Shown here: positions 9,395 through 19,661 of the stretch, one piece after another | Numbering within the stretch: the stretch's first letter is position 1 | Layout of the letters: every line of letters starts with the position of its first letter | Source of the DNA: Saccoglossus kowalevskii | Taxonomy: Eukaryota; Hemichordata; Enteropneusta; Harrimaniidae | NCBI RefSeq assembly: GCF_000003605.2 | Contig: NW_003143812.1 | Location: forward strand, 105,529-129,577 | Length of the DNA: 24,049 nt | Direction: 5' to 3' | Notes under the pieces: generated by a model | What the model was told of the DNA's origin: nothing | The model's input: only the letters and a program-made list of their open reading frames with translations | The model's database searches: none | Position numbers and translations under genes: made by a program

Positions 9395-10236
9395 CTGAAG
9401 ACCAGCCCCTTCAATAGGCTTATCCCATCCACTGCCTTACTGCCACAAGCTTTGTAAAAGTATTCTGGGAGTATAAATGGTGTCTCAAGGCCGAGAGCAT
9501 CGTAGATGGAACTGACAATGGACAATATTTCCCTCCTAGTGGTTGGTTGGTCTTGCACAATAATCTTGAAGCCAAGCATGTCTGGTTCAACCAACCAAAA
9601 CGCCCCTAAAGCACGCTCAACAGGAAGATCGTCATAGTCGAGGTTAAGTTGCTTAACTTCCTTAGAACGCTCTTCAGTCTGAATCGACTCAAGGTTAAAC
9701 CCACCTCGTTGACACAGATCTCTCAGGTCGTGTACCAAACTTATAGCCTTAGTTTCAGATTCTACAGACTTTAAACAGTCATCAACAGAGAAGTTTCTGA
9801 GGACTGTATTCACAACATCTGCACCAAAGTAGTTTTTGTTGTCTTCAGCAGTTCTTTGAAGTGCAGTATTGGCACAGCTTGGGGAAGATACCGCCCCAAA
9901 CAAATAAACTGTCATGGCATATACTTCCGATTGTCTGTCTAAGTCACCATTAGGCCACCACAAAAACCACAGATAGTCACAGTCATCTTTTGAGATCCAT
10001 ACCTGATGAAACATTGCTTCAATGTCAGCCATCAAAGCGACGGGCTCTTGTCTGAAGCGTAGCAACACACCAAGTAAGTTGTTTGTTAAATCTGGCCCTT
10101 GTAACAGATGGTCATTCAATGCTGTCCCCTGGAACCTGGCTGCACAGTAAAAAACAACACGTATCTTCCCTGGTTTTCGTGGGTGGTAAACACCGTGATG
10201 AAAAACATACCTAACGTTACTTAAGTTTATCTTCAT
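9395..10236 (-). pseudogene. BEL/Pao reverse transcriptase domain
   Basis: It starts with [20 protein letters not shown], the diagnostic BEL/Pao RT entry. Then come [31 protein letters not shown] (first catalytic aspartate), [13 protein letters not shown] and the FSVDDCL box at 9775-9786 with the two catalytic aspartates. The usual tyrosine before VDD is a serine here. The thumb region ([15 protein letters not shown]) follows. It is frameshifted from the pre-RT frame near 10220 and to RNase H near 9390. The frame continues to 9163, but beyond the shift it is no longer meaningful. Confidence 0.93.
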
Positions 10237-10546
10237 GAACTTTCACTGCATATCCTTTACTTATAATGCTTTCCATGAAGGCTGTGTAATCCATGTAGAA
10301 TTCAGGATACTTTCTCAACTTCCTCTCAATACCTTTAAGTCGTTTGGTAGCATATTCTTTGTTGTTCGGCAGCTTCACATCATCATCTCGAAACGGTAAA
10401 CTTATCTGATAATGTCCATTAACATGACTGATGGATTCATTAACTTTCATTGTGAACATCTTGTCTTCCTCAGAGGGCTCCCTCTTGTCGTCAACTGCAC
10501 GCTCAGGAAAATCAAAATTTATAGAGCTTCTTACCATAAGGTCCAA
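10217..10546 (-). pseudogene. BEL/Pao pre-RT region of pol
   Basis: SEEDKMFTMKVNESISHVNG followed by GHYQISLPFRDDDVKLPNN and RLKGIERKL is the conserved stretch between protease and RT in BEL/Pao polyproteins. The similarity extends upstream in the same frame to about 10640 (ADIIAVQESEELKQLDLMVR) without an ATG. A stop or shift around 10650 separates it from the protease frame. Confidence 0.85.
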
Positions 10547-10650
10547 CTGCTTCAGCTCTTCTGATTCCTGTACAGCAATGATATCAGCTCTGTTAACTGT
10601 GTAGCTACCTTGCTCTCTGTTATCTTCACCGCGAACTACATTTCACAAAG

Positions 10651-11799
10651 TCACCCAAGACGAGTTCTGGAGGCATGTGGACTACCTTGTGGGCCGGTGA
10701 CTATTTCCAGAGGCGTGTATGCATCTGGTATCGCATTCCCAGTCAACAAACCCACATCAGCGTTAATCTGGGGGACATGAACTCCCTGAAGATGGGACCA
10801 ATGAGAAATATTATCCTGGGTTGGAATGTAATGTCGAGACACTGGCTTCGTATCCTTTGTGTAAACCTTTGGAAAATCAATAGCATTTTTACATTGGAGA
10901 TCACACATTTCAAGACCATGAACAATATAGGTGTTCATGACATGTGGTACTCCCATAGTGTCAAATGTAATCTTCACTTTTCTTTCGTTCAAACCAAGTT
11001 TCCTTACTAAACTCTCAGTACAGAAATTGATGCTGCTCCCAGGGTCGAGAAATGTGTAAGTTTTAATTGCCTGGCTACTATGCTTAACTCGTATTTTCAC
11101 AGGAACAATTGTCATGGTACATTCACCATCTATGGCCCCCATATAACACTGTTCCTTTGAAGCCATACTTGCCCAGGCACTCACAGGTCCAGGCTCAACC
11201 TTTGAGTTACCACCATTTCGTATATCACCATTCTGAGATTTATCCTTTTCTTTAATATGTAAAAGTGTGGGATGCAGTCCTTTGCAATGTACACACTCTT
11301 TAAACCGACAGTACTTCTTCTGGTGACCTATTTTGAGAAATCCAAAGCAGAGTCCCTTGGACTTCAAGTAACTGATTCTGTCATCGTGTGATTGTGCTGC
11401 CAACAGGCGACAGGCTTCCATAGCATGACTTGTATCTTCACACAATATACATGGCATGTCTTGAGGCTTCCTTGCTTGCTGAACATCAGTAGCACGCTTC
11501 TCATTCTCTTTATAACAAGAGGTTTCCTTTGGGTCTTGTTTCTGAGTATTTTGTTTTGCATCTGTAACCGTAGCAAAACTTGCCTTAGATGCTCTAGTTT
11601 GTTGTCGTCTTTGGTTGCCGTTCTTGTGTTTGCCCTCTTCATGGTCATATATAGGGTCTTTGACCTTTTTGGCTTCTTTCTTAATGAACTTTACAAGGAC
11701 TCCAAGCTCAACAATATCATCCCTTTCTTTAATGCCCTGCACAACACTTCTCCACTTATCCTGTAGACTGAATGGTAACTTCTTAACTAGACTTGCCAT
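10651..11799 (-). pseudogene. BEL/Pao gag C-terminus, zinc knuckles and retropepsin
   Basis: The frame has 382 codons. Residues 1-60 (LVKKLPFSLQDKWRSVV) finish the gag capsid-like region. Residues 118-175 hold the knuckles: a CILC..TSHAMEAC box, then CFGFLKIGHQKKYC, where the second cysteine of a CCHC knuckle is Phe, and CVHCKGLHPTLLH. Around residue 251, FLDPGSSINFC is the aspartic protease active site (family D-S/T-G, here D-P-G). The frame ends with SPHASRTRLG and a stop where the family normally continues with tryptophan. It is one base out of frame with the gag piece upstream (11783-12370). Confidence 0.9.
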
Positions 11800-12370
11800 G
11801 TTTTGGAGAAAATTGTATTATTCTCATTGCATCAATACTTTGAACACCGTAGTCGCATTTTTGTAGAAAACTGGAAAACGCATCCAATGCCTTCACATCA
11901 TGAGCTTTTATGCTTGGCCAGCGTAAAGCTTCTTCCACAAATGAGTTGGCAATCACCTCATTATCACCATTCCTTTCTTCCAGTTCCCTGTGGGCAGCGG
12001 GGTATTCCTGTTCTGGACTCAGATTACCATACCCAGTTACAATCTTATTTGCTTCTCCCAATGTGTATAATTCTAAATAATTCATCAGCTCCTCTGCGTT
12101 ACTTGTGTTAGCTACAACTCTGGAAGTGAACTGACGCATGAACATTCTATATTCCATAGAGTTACCACTAAATTTGTTGATGTCGGATTGTTTTTTTTTT
12201 AATTCCCGCACAACTGCCAAAATGACTTCACCGGATGATTTGTGATCAGAGACAAGAGAACCGGAATCAGAATCACTCCGAAGACTACCCACGCGGCGCA
12301 TGTCATGCACACTGCCCGCAAAGCTAGGGCCGCAATTATTATGCACACTATCACCCCGCGCATAATGCAT
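11783..12370 (-). pseudogene. BEL/Pao gag, DUF1759-like region
   Basis: KKKQSDINKFSGNSMEYRMF followed by MRQFTSRV is the diagnostic P.F.G...E...F...F pattern of the BEL/Pao gag. LYTLGEANKIVTGYGNLSPE and YPAAHRELEERNGD continue it. A poly-A run on the - strand (10 A around 12191-12200) may have slipped. The first 60 codons (serine, glycine and histidine rich) are less conserved. A one-base shift near 11800 moves the reading to the next frame. Confidence 0.88.
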
Positions 12371-12606
12371 AGAATTCGCGCTGCGCTCATCAACATGCTA
12401 GTCACATAAAATGAACTCACCTCTATCCAGTGCTGGTGCCTTCGCAACTGATCTTAACTCATCATGTTTCAAATCTTTGACAGGCTGTTCATCAATGCAA
12501 AACATTATCTTGATACCTTGAATCATATTGTTCTCATTTTATCACTTGATATCTGTATAGTATATAGTCTCTACTCAGCTGATCATATCCATTTAATTCA
12601 AATTTA

Positions 12607-12879
12607 TCAAGAACTTTGCTCTGCGATGGCCATCTCTGTTTCCAAGGCTAATTTTTCCTCTCGCAACTTTAATGCTATTTTTGCTTCTTCTTGTTGAATT
12701 CTTTCAATCTCCAGTTTCTTGCGCTGGTCTAATGCAGCAACCCTAGCCAACAATTCTGCTTTACGCTGTTTTTCCTTCAATCCAGCAGCAGATAGTGAAC
12801 TGGATCGAGAAAAGGCTACACTACTTTGATATCTTCCCAATCTATTTTGTGTATAAGTACCAAAGGGTAAAGATATCAC
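12607..12879 (-). pseudogene. BEL/Pao gag N-terminal coiled coil
   Basis: A highly charged helix with K/E/R/A (EKQRKAELLARVAALDQRKK, then EIERIQQEEAKIALKLREEK) is the usual N-terminal coiled coil of BEL/Pao gag, used for multimerisation. It stops at TGA just after AIAEQSS. The similarity seems to continue in the neighbouring frame (KVLDKFELNGY). The 236 bp to the next gag piece have no open frame but belong to gag by position. The true start codon is not clear. Confidence 0.78.
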
Positions 12880-13759
12880 AACACATCTTAGAAATACATG
12901 GAATTATACGCAGTAGATCGTAAAGCGTAAAGACTAGCGTTATCGGTAATGACGAGTCACTTGTATACGAAGCAATGACCTCAAACAAACAAAAGTCAGC
13001 AGTTCGTAACAAAGAAATCATATGTATGCTCACCGTAATATTAGGCTCCAACAACCAACTACCTAAACTTCGCTTAGTGTAGTTTGCTCGACTGCTGTCA
13101 TTCATGCAAATGCGTCAAAACACCAGCAAGACATGCTGTGATCCGTCATTTCTCTCTGCTATAAATGGCCACTTTACCAAATCTCAACTACAGAGGGCGA
13201 TACACTGTACAATAGCAAATTTGTATAACGTTATTTGGCCATAACAATACAGTAGCGATGCACATAATACTACGTGTTGGCTAGACCACTGCATTTCATC
13301 TGTCAGTGCGCAACGTTTTATCTTCTATTAATATTATATATAACTATGTAACTTCCGATCACATGCCAATATCAATTACCAGTTCTTGGGATAAGGATAT
13401 GTCGTGGCCTGTGGCAAAGCAGAGACATGAAACGAACCAAAGTTGGCAAGAACAAACAATAGACTTTACTTTATTCACAAACATGGCTTTACCAACCAAC
13501 AAAGCGCATGCGTGAACTACAAGAGTGGGAAATACCCCAATAAAACCAATACACCACAGGATTGTAACACGCTAATATAGTTTAAATTCTTCAGATTGTA
13601 CTTCTCTCGTATTTGTTGGCCTAAACTCGTGATCAAATCAATCGATTTTCGCTATATACAGAATCTTATCCTCATCGAATTAATCTTCAAGTGAATGTGC
13701 TGAACTTCACGGACGCTAACTGTCAGAACACACATCATAACAATCCAATTAGGACTTAC
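12880..13759. other. 5' flank of the BEL/Pao element, candidate primer-binding site
   Basis: On the - strand, TTGGAGCCTAATATTACGG (about 13029-13047) could be a primer-binding site starting TGG, though I cannot name the tRNA. Further upstream a TTTATAGC box (about 13158-13165) may be a promoter element of a 5' LTR. No copy of it is visible at the other end of the element. The frame 12842-13105 (-) crosses this boundary and is unlikely to be a gene. Confidence 0.27.
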
Positions 13760-14400
13760 TATGATGACATCGTCAGCTCGCTTAAACAAATGAGTCTTTT
13801 TGTCGTATGAGTTTTCAATCGTGCAGGATTGCACTAGGTCAGAACGACCTGTGTAAAAACGAGCATGAATTCGCTTGAAAGTGTTTCTGGTTATGGTGTG
13901 TTGTGGAAACCATGGCAAGGTGTTATTTATGAAGTCATGAGGTCTTCGGGAAAAAAGCTTGGAATTGGAAGGTGTACGTTTTTATGTATTCCCATGTGTT
14001 AAGCACAGATAATATTTTGACCCTTCCACTCATATAAGAGTTTCTTACTGTTTTCTAATTGACCATCGCCCATACTCAAGTTCCTAATCAAATAAAATGA
14101 AGTTTTCCATAATGAGCAAGTATTTCCTTTGCAGGTTACCCAAAGAGTAACTTAGATGCAATGTTGATGGGGGGAACCACCTATTTATGTCATTTATGTT
14201 CACTAACCTGAACCTGGTATTCAAATGTGAAAAATACACAAAAAGGGGTTAAGTGTGTAGGAATTCGTTCAGTTTAAATCTACATAACACAAACCTCATA
14301 CGCATAACTTAATCCTGAATTGCATAAAGTAAAACACATGGAAATTAACCGATCAATGCCATGTCATTTGTTATGAAAGATTAAAAATAATTTATTCTTG
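13760..14400. other. No recognised gene
   Basis: A - strand open frame (13652-13918) contains splice-like borders but no family I can name. The remaining DNA is AT-rich with no clear repeat or RNA gene. Confidence 0.4.
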
Positions 14401-15062
14401 ATTTCAATGGCAGTCGTTTAAATAAGATTAGCAGTATTTCAGTGAAAAACTGATTTTTATCCAATTTTCACTGACAATTTTGAATAAAACATTAACTTGT
14501 GTTTTTACATCCGAACCTCAATACAACAGATTGTAGTATTTGTGGGCAATGTTAGATTAGGTTAAATAATAAGTGCATAACCTTGGTGGATACATTACAC
14601 AGTTAACTATGTCTCAAATTATAATAATTGGGTGTATTCAATGAGGTACATATAGATCACACAGTGGGGTTTGAGAGAGCTGTTGTTAATCCCTCATTGC
14701 TGGTCTGTCCACGGTGCGCCTGACTTGACTGCCTCCTTTCTACTAATTACCTTCACATCTTGTTACTGATAATACACTTAACTCCATACATGGCAATGAC
14801 CCTGAAGACTTGAACATGTGCTTCTGTTTACATCAAGTACTAGTGTGCATGTGCCTTTAGTTTTGAATTTCTAGCTTCATAGAATATAAGTTATAGTTAT
14901 ATAAGTTGTAGTTATGCCTATAACACAAGACTACAATATAATGTTAACTTGATAGTCAACTTAATTCTACCAGCGCCCCCTACTTAGATATCTAGTTGAT
15001 CAATTACATTAGGTTTACATCGGGTCTCTATACTAACTGACTTTTACAATTGTGGCTCCACA
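14401..15062 (-). repeat. Probable 3' LTR of the gypsy element (far end not defined)
   Basis: On the - strand, sequence beginning TGTGGAGCCACAATTG directly follows a purine-rich tract. An LTR starting TGT after a polypurine tract is the expected structure at the end of a gypsy element whose pol lies just upstream. The partner 5' LTR would lie beyond the window, so the far end, normally a CA, cannot be placed; the boundary at 14401 is only nominal. Confidence 0.42.
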
Positions 15063-15078
15063 TTCTACCCTCTCTAAA
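15063..15078 (-). other. Candidate polypurine tract of the gypsy element
   Basis: On the - strand this reads TTTAGAGAGGGTAGAA, immediately before TGTGGAGCC. Plus-strand DNA synthesis in LTR retrotransposons is primed from such a tract right next to the 3' LTR. Confidence 0.45.
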
Positions 15079-15810
15079 ACAATGATAAATGACATTTGAT
15101 AATGACATTTGATAAACCTATGGCAACATTAACACTAGTATCTTGAAGAATGAAAATGATTCTCGTTTAGTATCTTTTATCACGCAAGTTCCATTGTGCA
15201 CATTGTACATGTTAGTGCGTTTCATTGCTGGAATAGTTTAGCAGTCTATTTCTAAGGTAATCTTATCGTTACTACACAGTTTCCCTGTACATGTATTGTA
15301 TATAACAATGAATGCTGTGGCCATCAGAAACACATAGTCAAAAGATTACAAAAATCATCTTTTTGAAACAAATAGTGGCTGTTTTCGGTGCTTAAAAGTC
15401 ACATTGTAAAGTAACAGTTCAACTACTTGAAGCAGTTATAATGTCCACAATTCAGTCTGACTACTAGTATTCTTAGCAGTAACACTCATATCCATTTTTT
15501 GTACTCCTGAAGTTAATCCAATGGCCTTATCACAGTGAATAATTCCTGATTGTATTGTTTCCAGCGATATTGACACCAACTGTGGTTAAATTCCCAATCT
15601 CGCTTTCCAGAGTTAATTGTCATCAGTTAAATTCATATTGTTCTTCAACTCTGCTGACAGATTTTCATTACATCCAGTAAATAAATTAATCCCATGATAG
15701 TGTCTCTTATTTTGTTGAGGAATACATATCGGTGGTGATGTATATGTGTTTTGTGCCATACCCATGGCACCATTGGTGTATGATCCAGTTAAAATGGAGT
15801 GAAATGTGTT
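15079..15810. other. Gypsy 3' region between pol end and polypurine tract
   Basis: A - strand frame continues weakly past the pol end (about 15610-15800) without known motifs. No envelope-like signature (signal peptide, transmembrane helix) is apparent. A 13-bp direct duplication AATGACATTTGAT lies near 15086-15112. Nothing else is recognised. Confidence 0.4.
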
Positions 15811-16379
15811 TTACATACTGCTGTTGGGTGCACTAGGGTGGATATATTGTTCACCATTGCACTGCTGACTACTAGATTTATATGCTTGAATGTTGGTTGG
15901 TTGACCAAGTGATGTATAGGTCAACGTAGATGATGGTCTTCTCTCTCTTGTTGAACATCTTATTGTTGGTTCATCCCTCTCATAGCCTACTTCTGGATGC
16001 TTTGGTTCGAGATCGGAGTTAGCTGGAATACCTGAATTAAGTCTCTGAGTTTGAGGTTTAGACATGGGTACAGGTAGAGATACAGTATATTCAGTGGTAC
16101 CCAATGCAGAGTCTGGTTCAACTTCAGAAAAGTTTGGTTGTTGAAGTACACAAACACCAGCTGTTGATATATTCAGCTGATATATTCCATGGGTGTGATG
16201 TTTCAGTATTTTCTAAATTTCTTGGTGATCTCCTGGCTTCTGATTTTCTACTCGATTGAGGAACTAAATAATATTTATCCTCTTAAACACTTGATGTATC
16301 AGTGAAATGCTTGAAATTATTATTTTGTCGTGTTACTCATCTTCCCCTGGTGCCCACATGATGTGAAGTTTCGACTGGT
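15811..16379 (-). pseudogene. Gypsy pol C-terminal tail
   Basis: The frame 15811-16104 ends in the basic block RCSTRERRPSSTLTYTSLGQ, which matches the RRSTR.RRPP..L.Y...G.P signature near the end of many gypsy integrase polyproteins. The proline- and serine-rich linker before it (16105-16379) has no open frame but is on the same strand and collinear with the domain upstream. Confidence 0.72.
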
Positions 16380-16756
16380 GGTATTGGAGGAATTTCTAAT
16401 GGTATCCCATTACAAGGTAACAGAAGGTTAAGATGTATAACTCTGGGTCATTCATCACCATTTTCAGGTTTCAGTTTGTAGACTGGGCTGTCTCTCCCCT
16501 TACTCTCCATTACAATATGAATCTTGTTTTTTGCTAAGATTTCGTATCAACCCGGTTGAAGAATAGTACTATGTATTTTACTGTCAGAAAACCTCTTCCC
16601 TCTCTCTGCATGTTTGTTTTCACTTTCACCTGCCAGCTTATATGTCTCGTTTATACTAATCTGCCATCTGGAAATCTTGGTGACTACCAGACTGTTCTTT
16701 TTCCCCAAGTTGAAACAGTACATCCACAGGTAATCTTGGAGATCGTCCAATAACAA
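16380..16756 (-). pseudogene. Gypsy integrase C-terminal region
   Basis: The frame 16547-16756 includes AGESENKHAERGKRFSDSKI, matching the helix after the integrase core that ends in RQK..YD.K, then the ILQPG turn. After a break, the - strand reads VYKLKPENGD and RVIHLNLLLPC, the beta-barrel end of gypsy integrase (VY.V..E.G....L.RNLLLPC). This part binds DNA or chromatin. Stops separate the pieces. Confidence 0.78.
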
Positions 16757-16827
16757 CAGATAGTGTAGTGAAAATCCAGTTTCGTCAATTCTAGTGCAAT
16801 TATAGGCATGTTTATTGATTTTCCCAT

Positions 16828-17119
16828 CTAGATTTCTGTTCTTTTCATCCTTTCTACCTGTCCGTTCCCCATAGGGTTATATGGTGTAGTCCTTGAAGCT
16901 TTCACTCCAGCCACCTGCTTTAATCTTCTGAACAACTTATTTTCGAATTCAACTCTCTGATCATGATGATTTGTTGCAGGGTACCCAAAGCGTGGAATGA
17001 AATCATTATCTGCTACTGTTTTCACAGCCTTGTTTGTTGTTGAGTAGGCTTGTACAAGTAGCAGAATATATTCATAAGTGAAGGAAATCATTAAATACCA
17101 TTTCAAAGGATGTCGTTGT
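16828..17119 (-). pseudogene. Gypsy integrase catalytic core (DD35E)
   Basis: [22 protein letters not shown], then [13 protein letters not shown] and [15 protein letters not shown], match gypsy integrases closely. The second aspartate (HDQ) and the glutamate (QVER) are 35 residues apart, as in DD35E enzymes. The first aspartate (FNDFLHL) sits in another frame at about 17084-17104. About ten residues that normally follow it are missing, so the core is damaged. The open frame ends at 16828, just past NGQVER. Confidence 0.9.
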
Positions 17120-17594
17120 GGTGATGTTTACTATGGTACTTTTACGTGGACAATGGTGGTTTCTGTTTGATGCATTTACATTGCTTGATTATGTATTTCT
17201 CAATGTCTCTCTACATGTGTGGCCAATAGAATCACTATCTGGCCGAATTTATAACACGCTCCCAAATGTCCCATTTCTTCATGGAGTTCTTTATATATTA
17301 GTTCCTTGTACCTAATAAGTTGAATAAGAATAAGTTGAACATCTGATGACGTACACCGACGTAGGATACCGTTTTCATCAATCAAAATGTGTTCCACTCA
17401 TGCATAAGAGCTTCACACTCGTGTGACTCCCCTCTGCGCTCTTCCTGTATTGGGTAACAAATCTTTTGTTCGTATTGATTTATTTTGTTATCTGCCCCAT
17501 CTTCTTGTTGAGCCATCATTATTTGAGGTATCGCCATTGGTATTCTTGAACATTGTGAGGCAAAGCAATTGCAGTGCTCAGTCAGCTGTTCCAT
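17120..17594 (-). pseudogene. Gypsy integrase zinc-binding domain and upstream linker
   Basis: DENGILRRCTSSDVQLILIQ, then KELIYKELHEEMGHLG, carries the two histidines of the H2C2 zinc finger. The two cysteines are in a shifted frame: DIEKYIIKQCKCIKQKPP, with C-x-C, as in many gypsy clades. The 17382-17594 frame upstream (QQEDGADNKINQYEQKICYP) is the linker between RNase H and integrase and is poorly conserved. Confidence 0.85.
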
Positions 17595-17639
17595 CCCGGA
17601 TAGCGTTGGCTAATTGTAATGTAGCACTAATTACATCTT

Positions 17640-18135
17640 GGGAGACCTATTTCAGCCTATTTCTCAACTTCTATTGGCATTCTTGACAGTACATAAGCAT
17701 CGATGTTGCATCAGCCTGGTTTATATTTTATAGTGATTAAATTAAAGTCTGCCAACTCTGCTAGCCACCTGTGTCTTGTTGCATTCAACTTGGCTGTCGT
17801 TAAGACGTATGTTAAAGGATTGTTGTCTGTATAAACAATAAATTATGGGCCATAGTACAACTAATTTCTGAATTTCTTTATGACAGCCCATTTCAGTACA
17901 AGAAATTCTGGTTGTCCAGAATGCATGTGATAATTAGTAACTGAGGTAACTAAAGTGTCAGATTGAAGTCAGAGTATCCTAATATTGGTGGGTTTATAAT
18001 TTGATCCAAGTGTGTGTTCAATATCTGTTGATGATATTTGCCCCACTGTATTGGATGATGTGATGATGCCTGTTCTTCCGCCTTCCTGCTTAGCTACTCT
18101 AGAATAGTCATTGATAAATTAACAGAAGTAACTCA
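17640..18135 (-). pseudogene. Gypsy RT end and RNase H domain
   Basis: No long open frame survives, but the - strand residues are clear. INDYSRVAK (end of the RT thumb) and NPPILGYSDFN mark the RT-RNase H junction. YHMHSGQPEFLVLKWAV is next, then YTDNNPLTYVLTTAKLNATR with the catalytic aspartate, RHRWLAELADFNLITI and the end block NIDAYVLSRMP, matching the gypsy N.DADALSR. The upper edge is the LINE insertion point. The preceding part of RT continues at 22591. Confidence 0.88.
18130..18135. repeat. Left target-site duplication of the LINE (AACTCA)
   Basis: The same six bases recur at 22585-22590. With them as boundary, the gypsy coding sequence on the two sides becomes collinear, supporting an exact insertion with a short duplication. 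Confidence 0.65.
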
Positions 18136-18514
18136 GTAGCTGGAAAAGAAAACTGTTTACAAACTATTTTCAACATATTATGTGATCAGTGTGGTTTTGA
18201 AATTGCTAAAGATATGCTGGAAAACGCTCACAGAGTCCCCACAGTTAAACAGGCAACTAACTACCAATGCGGATCCGAATAGACCTGCTCGTCATATTAT
18301 TGTCAAGTTGTTGCGTAGGCCTCAGCGTTTGGAAGTGTTCAAAAAGGCGAAAACGTGTCTCCGTGGTAACATATTCGTGACGGATGATTACTGCCAAGCC
18401 GATTATAAATTAAAGCGTGGGTTGAGATCAGTAATGGAAAATGCGTATACAACGGGACAAAAAAAACATACTTCAGTAATGGTCGATTATATATTAACGG
18501 TAAGCTGTATGTGA
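18136..18514 (+). pseudogene. LINE ORF1 remnant (RNA-binding protein C-terminal part)
   Basis: The first part (EIAKDMLENAHRVP) is in a different frame from the main open frame, which reads RHIIVKLLRRPQRLEVFKKA, then NIFVTDDYCQADYKLKRGLR. The AHRV and R.IIVK....R..V..A patterns are those of the L1/Tx1 ORF1 RRM and C-terminal domain, which binds element RNA. The 5' part of ORF1 is absent because the element is truncated at the insertion site. A shift of one frame occurs near 18280. Confidence 0.8.
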
Positions 18515-18828
18515 CAAATAATTAAATTAAGAATCATTATTTGTGCATTGTTACCACTGCTGATTTGATTTTGGGACAACAAAAATACAGTCCTCGCTTT
18601 GTATGGAGTTTATTATATTAATTACCGGACGGGGGTAATTATTATCACAGCTGGTTTGTTTTACAGTATTATGTTTAAATTTTGCCTAGCGGATGGATAG
18701 TTAAACCCATTCTATTCTTTAGTGTTTTGGGTTTTTCACTTTTTGTTTTATTTTGTTTTTGTTTCGTGGGAGTCTGTGTATTATTATCAGAGTATCTTTT
18801 TATGAAATATGTAATCATTGTGAGACTT
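18515..18828 (+). other. LINE inter-ORF spacer
   Basis: It separates the ORF1 remnant from ORF2, with no conserved coding motif. A hydrophobic frame just before ORF2 (18682-18828) is probably not translated; the - strand frame there is a shadow. Confidence 0.6.
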
Positions 18829-19661
18829 ATGCCAGAATTGAATTTTATTTCATTCAATGTACGGGGATTACAGGGATATAAAAAACGAATGAAAATGTCG
18901 AAACTCGAAAGCTAATATTATTCTGCTTCAAGAAACGCATAGTCTAGAAAAAAATGTCATTTGTGGTGTTCACAGATTAAAGGTAATGTGGTATTTTCTC
19001 ACGGGACGGGGGGGGGGGGTCAAGGGGTATCATAATAATTATTAGAAATATAGAATGCGAGGTGAATAGTGTTATTAGGGGTTCTGAGGGTCGTTTACTA
19101 ATTATTCACATAACCATTGAAGATAATAATTTTCTTATTATAAATACATATGGTCCGAATTACGAACTTGATCATTGTAATTTTTTAAACATCGTTAACG
19201 AAAATCTACACAAAATGAATATTACCCCTGATACTCAAATAATTTGGGGAGGTTACCATAATTATGCATTGGACATTGTTATGGATCGTAAAGGGGGGAA
19301 TCCAAGAGTATGGCGGCGATCATTAGATTGGTATCAGAAACTAATGGAGAAACTTAGCCTCATTGATATCTGACGTATACAAAACCAAAACTCTCGTTGG
19401 TTTACATGGAGTCGTTACAGACCTGAATTCATACAGAGTAGAATTGATTATTTTTTGATTAGTGAATCATTGCAATCTTCTGTGTTATCCTCATCAATGA
19501 AACCAGGATTGGAGTCAGATCATTTGGCAATAACTCTCTCCATTTCAATAAAAACATCAAAACGAGGGCCCTCATATTGGAAATTTAACTCTAGTTTAAT
19601 GAATGATAGCGAGTATATCAAACACATCACATACAATTTCTCATTATGGTTACAAAAATAA
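18829..19661 (+). pseudogene. LINE ORF2 endonuclease domain (APE type)
   Basis: The ATG at 18829 opens with MPELNFISFNVRGLQ, the first endonuclease block (N in FNVRG). A shift near 18910 leads to IILLQETH (catalytic glutamate). Then come EGRLLIIHITIEDNNFLIIN and NTYGPN, and the block that normally reads GGDFN is GGYHNYALD here, so key residues are changed. RIDYFLIS and SDHLAITLS complete the fold with the last H. The endonuclease nicks target DNA to prime reverse transcription. It is interrupted by a G-rich run (about 19009-19018) and further frame changes. Confidence 0.88.

Larger units (their letters stand above)
7143..12879 (-). mobile_element. Degenerate BEL/Pao LTR retrotransposon
   Basis: On the - strand the interval carries the complete domain order of a BEL/Pao element: gag with coiled coil and DUF1759-like region, zinc knuckles, DUF1758-like retropepsin, RT, RNase H, an H2C2 integrase and a DUF5641-like tail. 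Integrase after RNase H and the BEL-type sequences ([38 protein letters not shown]) separate it from copia and gypsy. At least five frame changes and several nonsense codons break it, so it cannot make a polyprotein. The coordinates are the coding extent. The flanking LTRs could not be matched to one another. The gypsy element at 15-24 kb lies on the same strand. Confidence 0.92.

Noticed and set aside
10675-12111. Several + strand open frames over the BEL gag/protease
   Set aside because: They are shadows; the - strand readings match known domains.
12199-12447. Hydrophobic - strand frame resembling a membrane protein
   Set aside because: It overlaps the start of the gag piece in another frame; the hydrophobicity is a frame artefact.
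18675-18915. Overlapping frames including a hydrophobic stretch before LINE ORF2
   Set aside because: Only the part from the ATG at 18829 matches the endonuclease; the rest is spacer.
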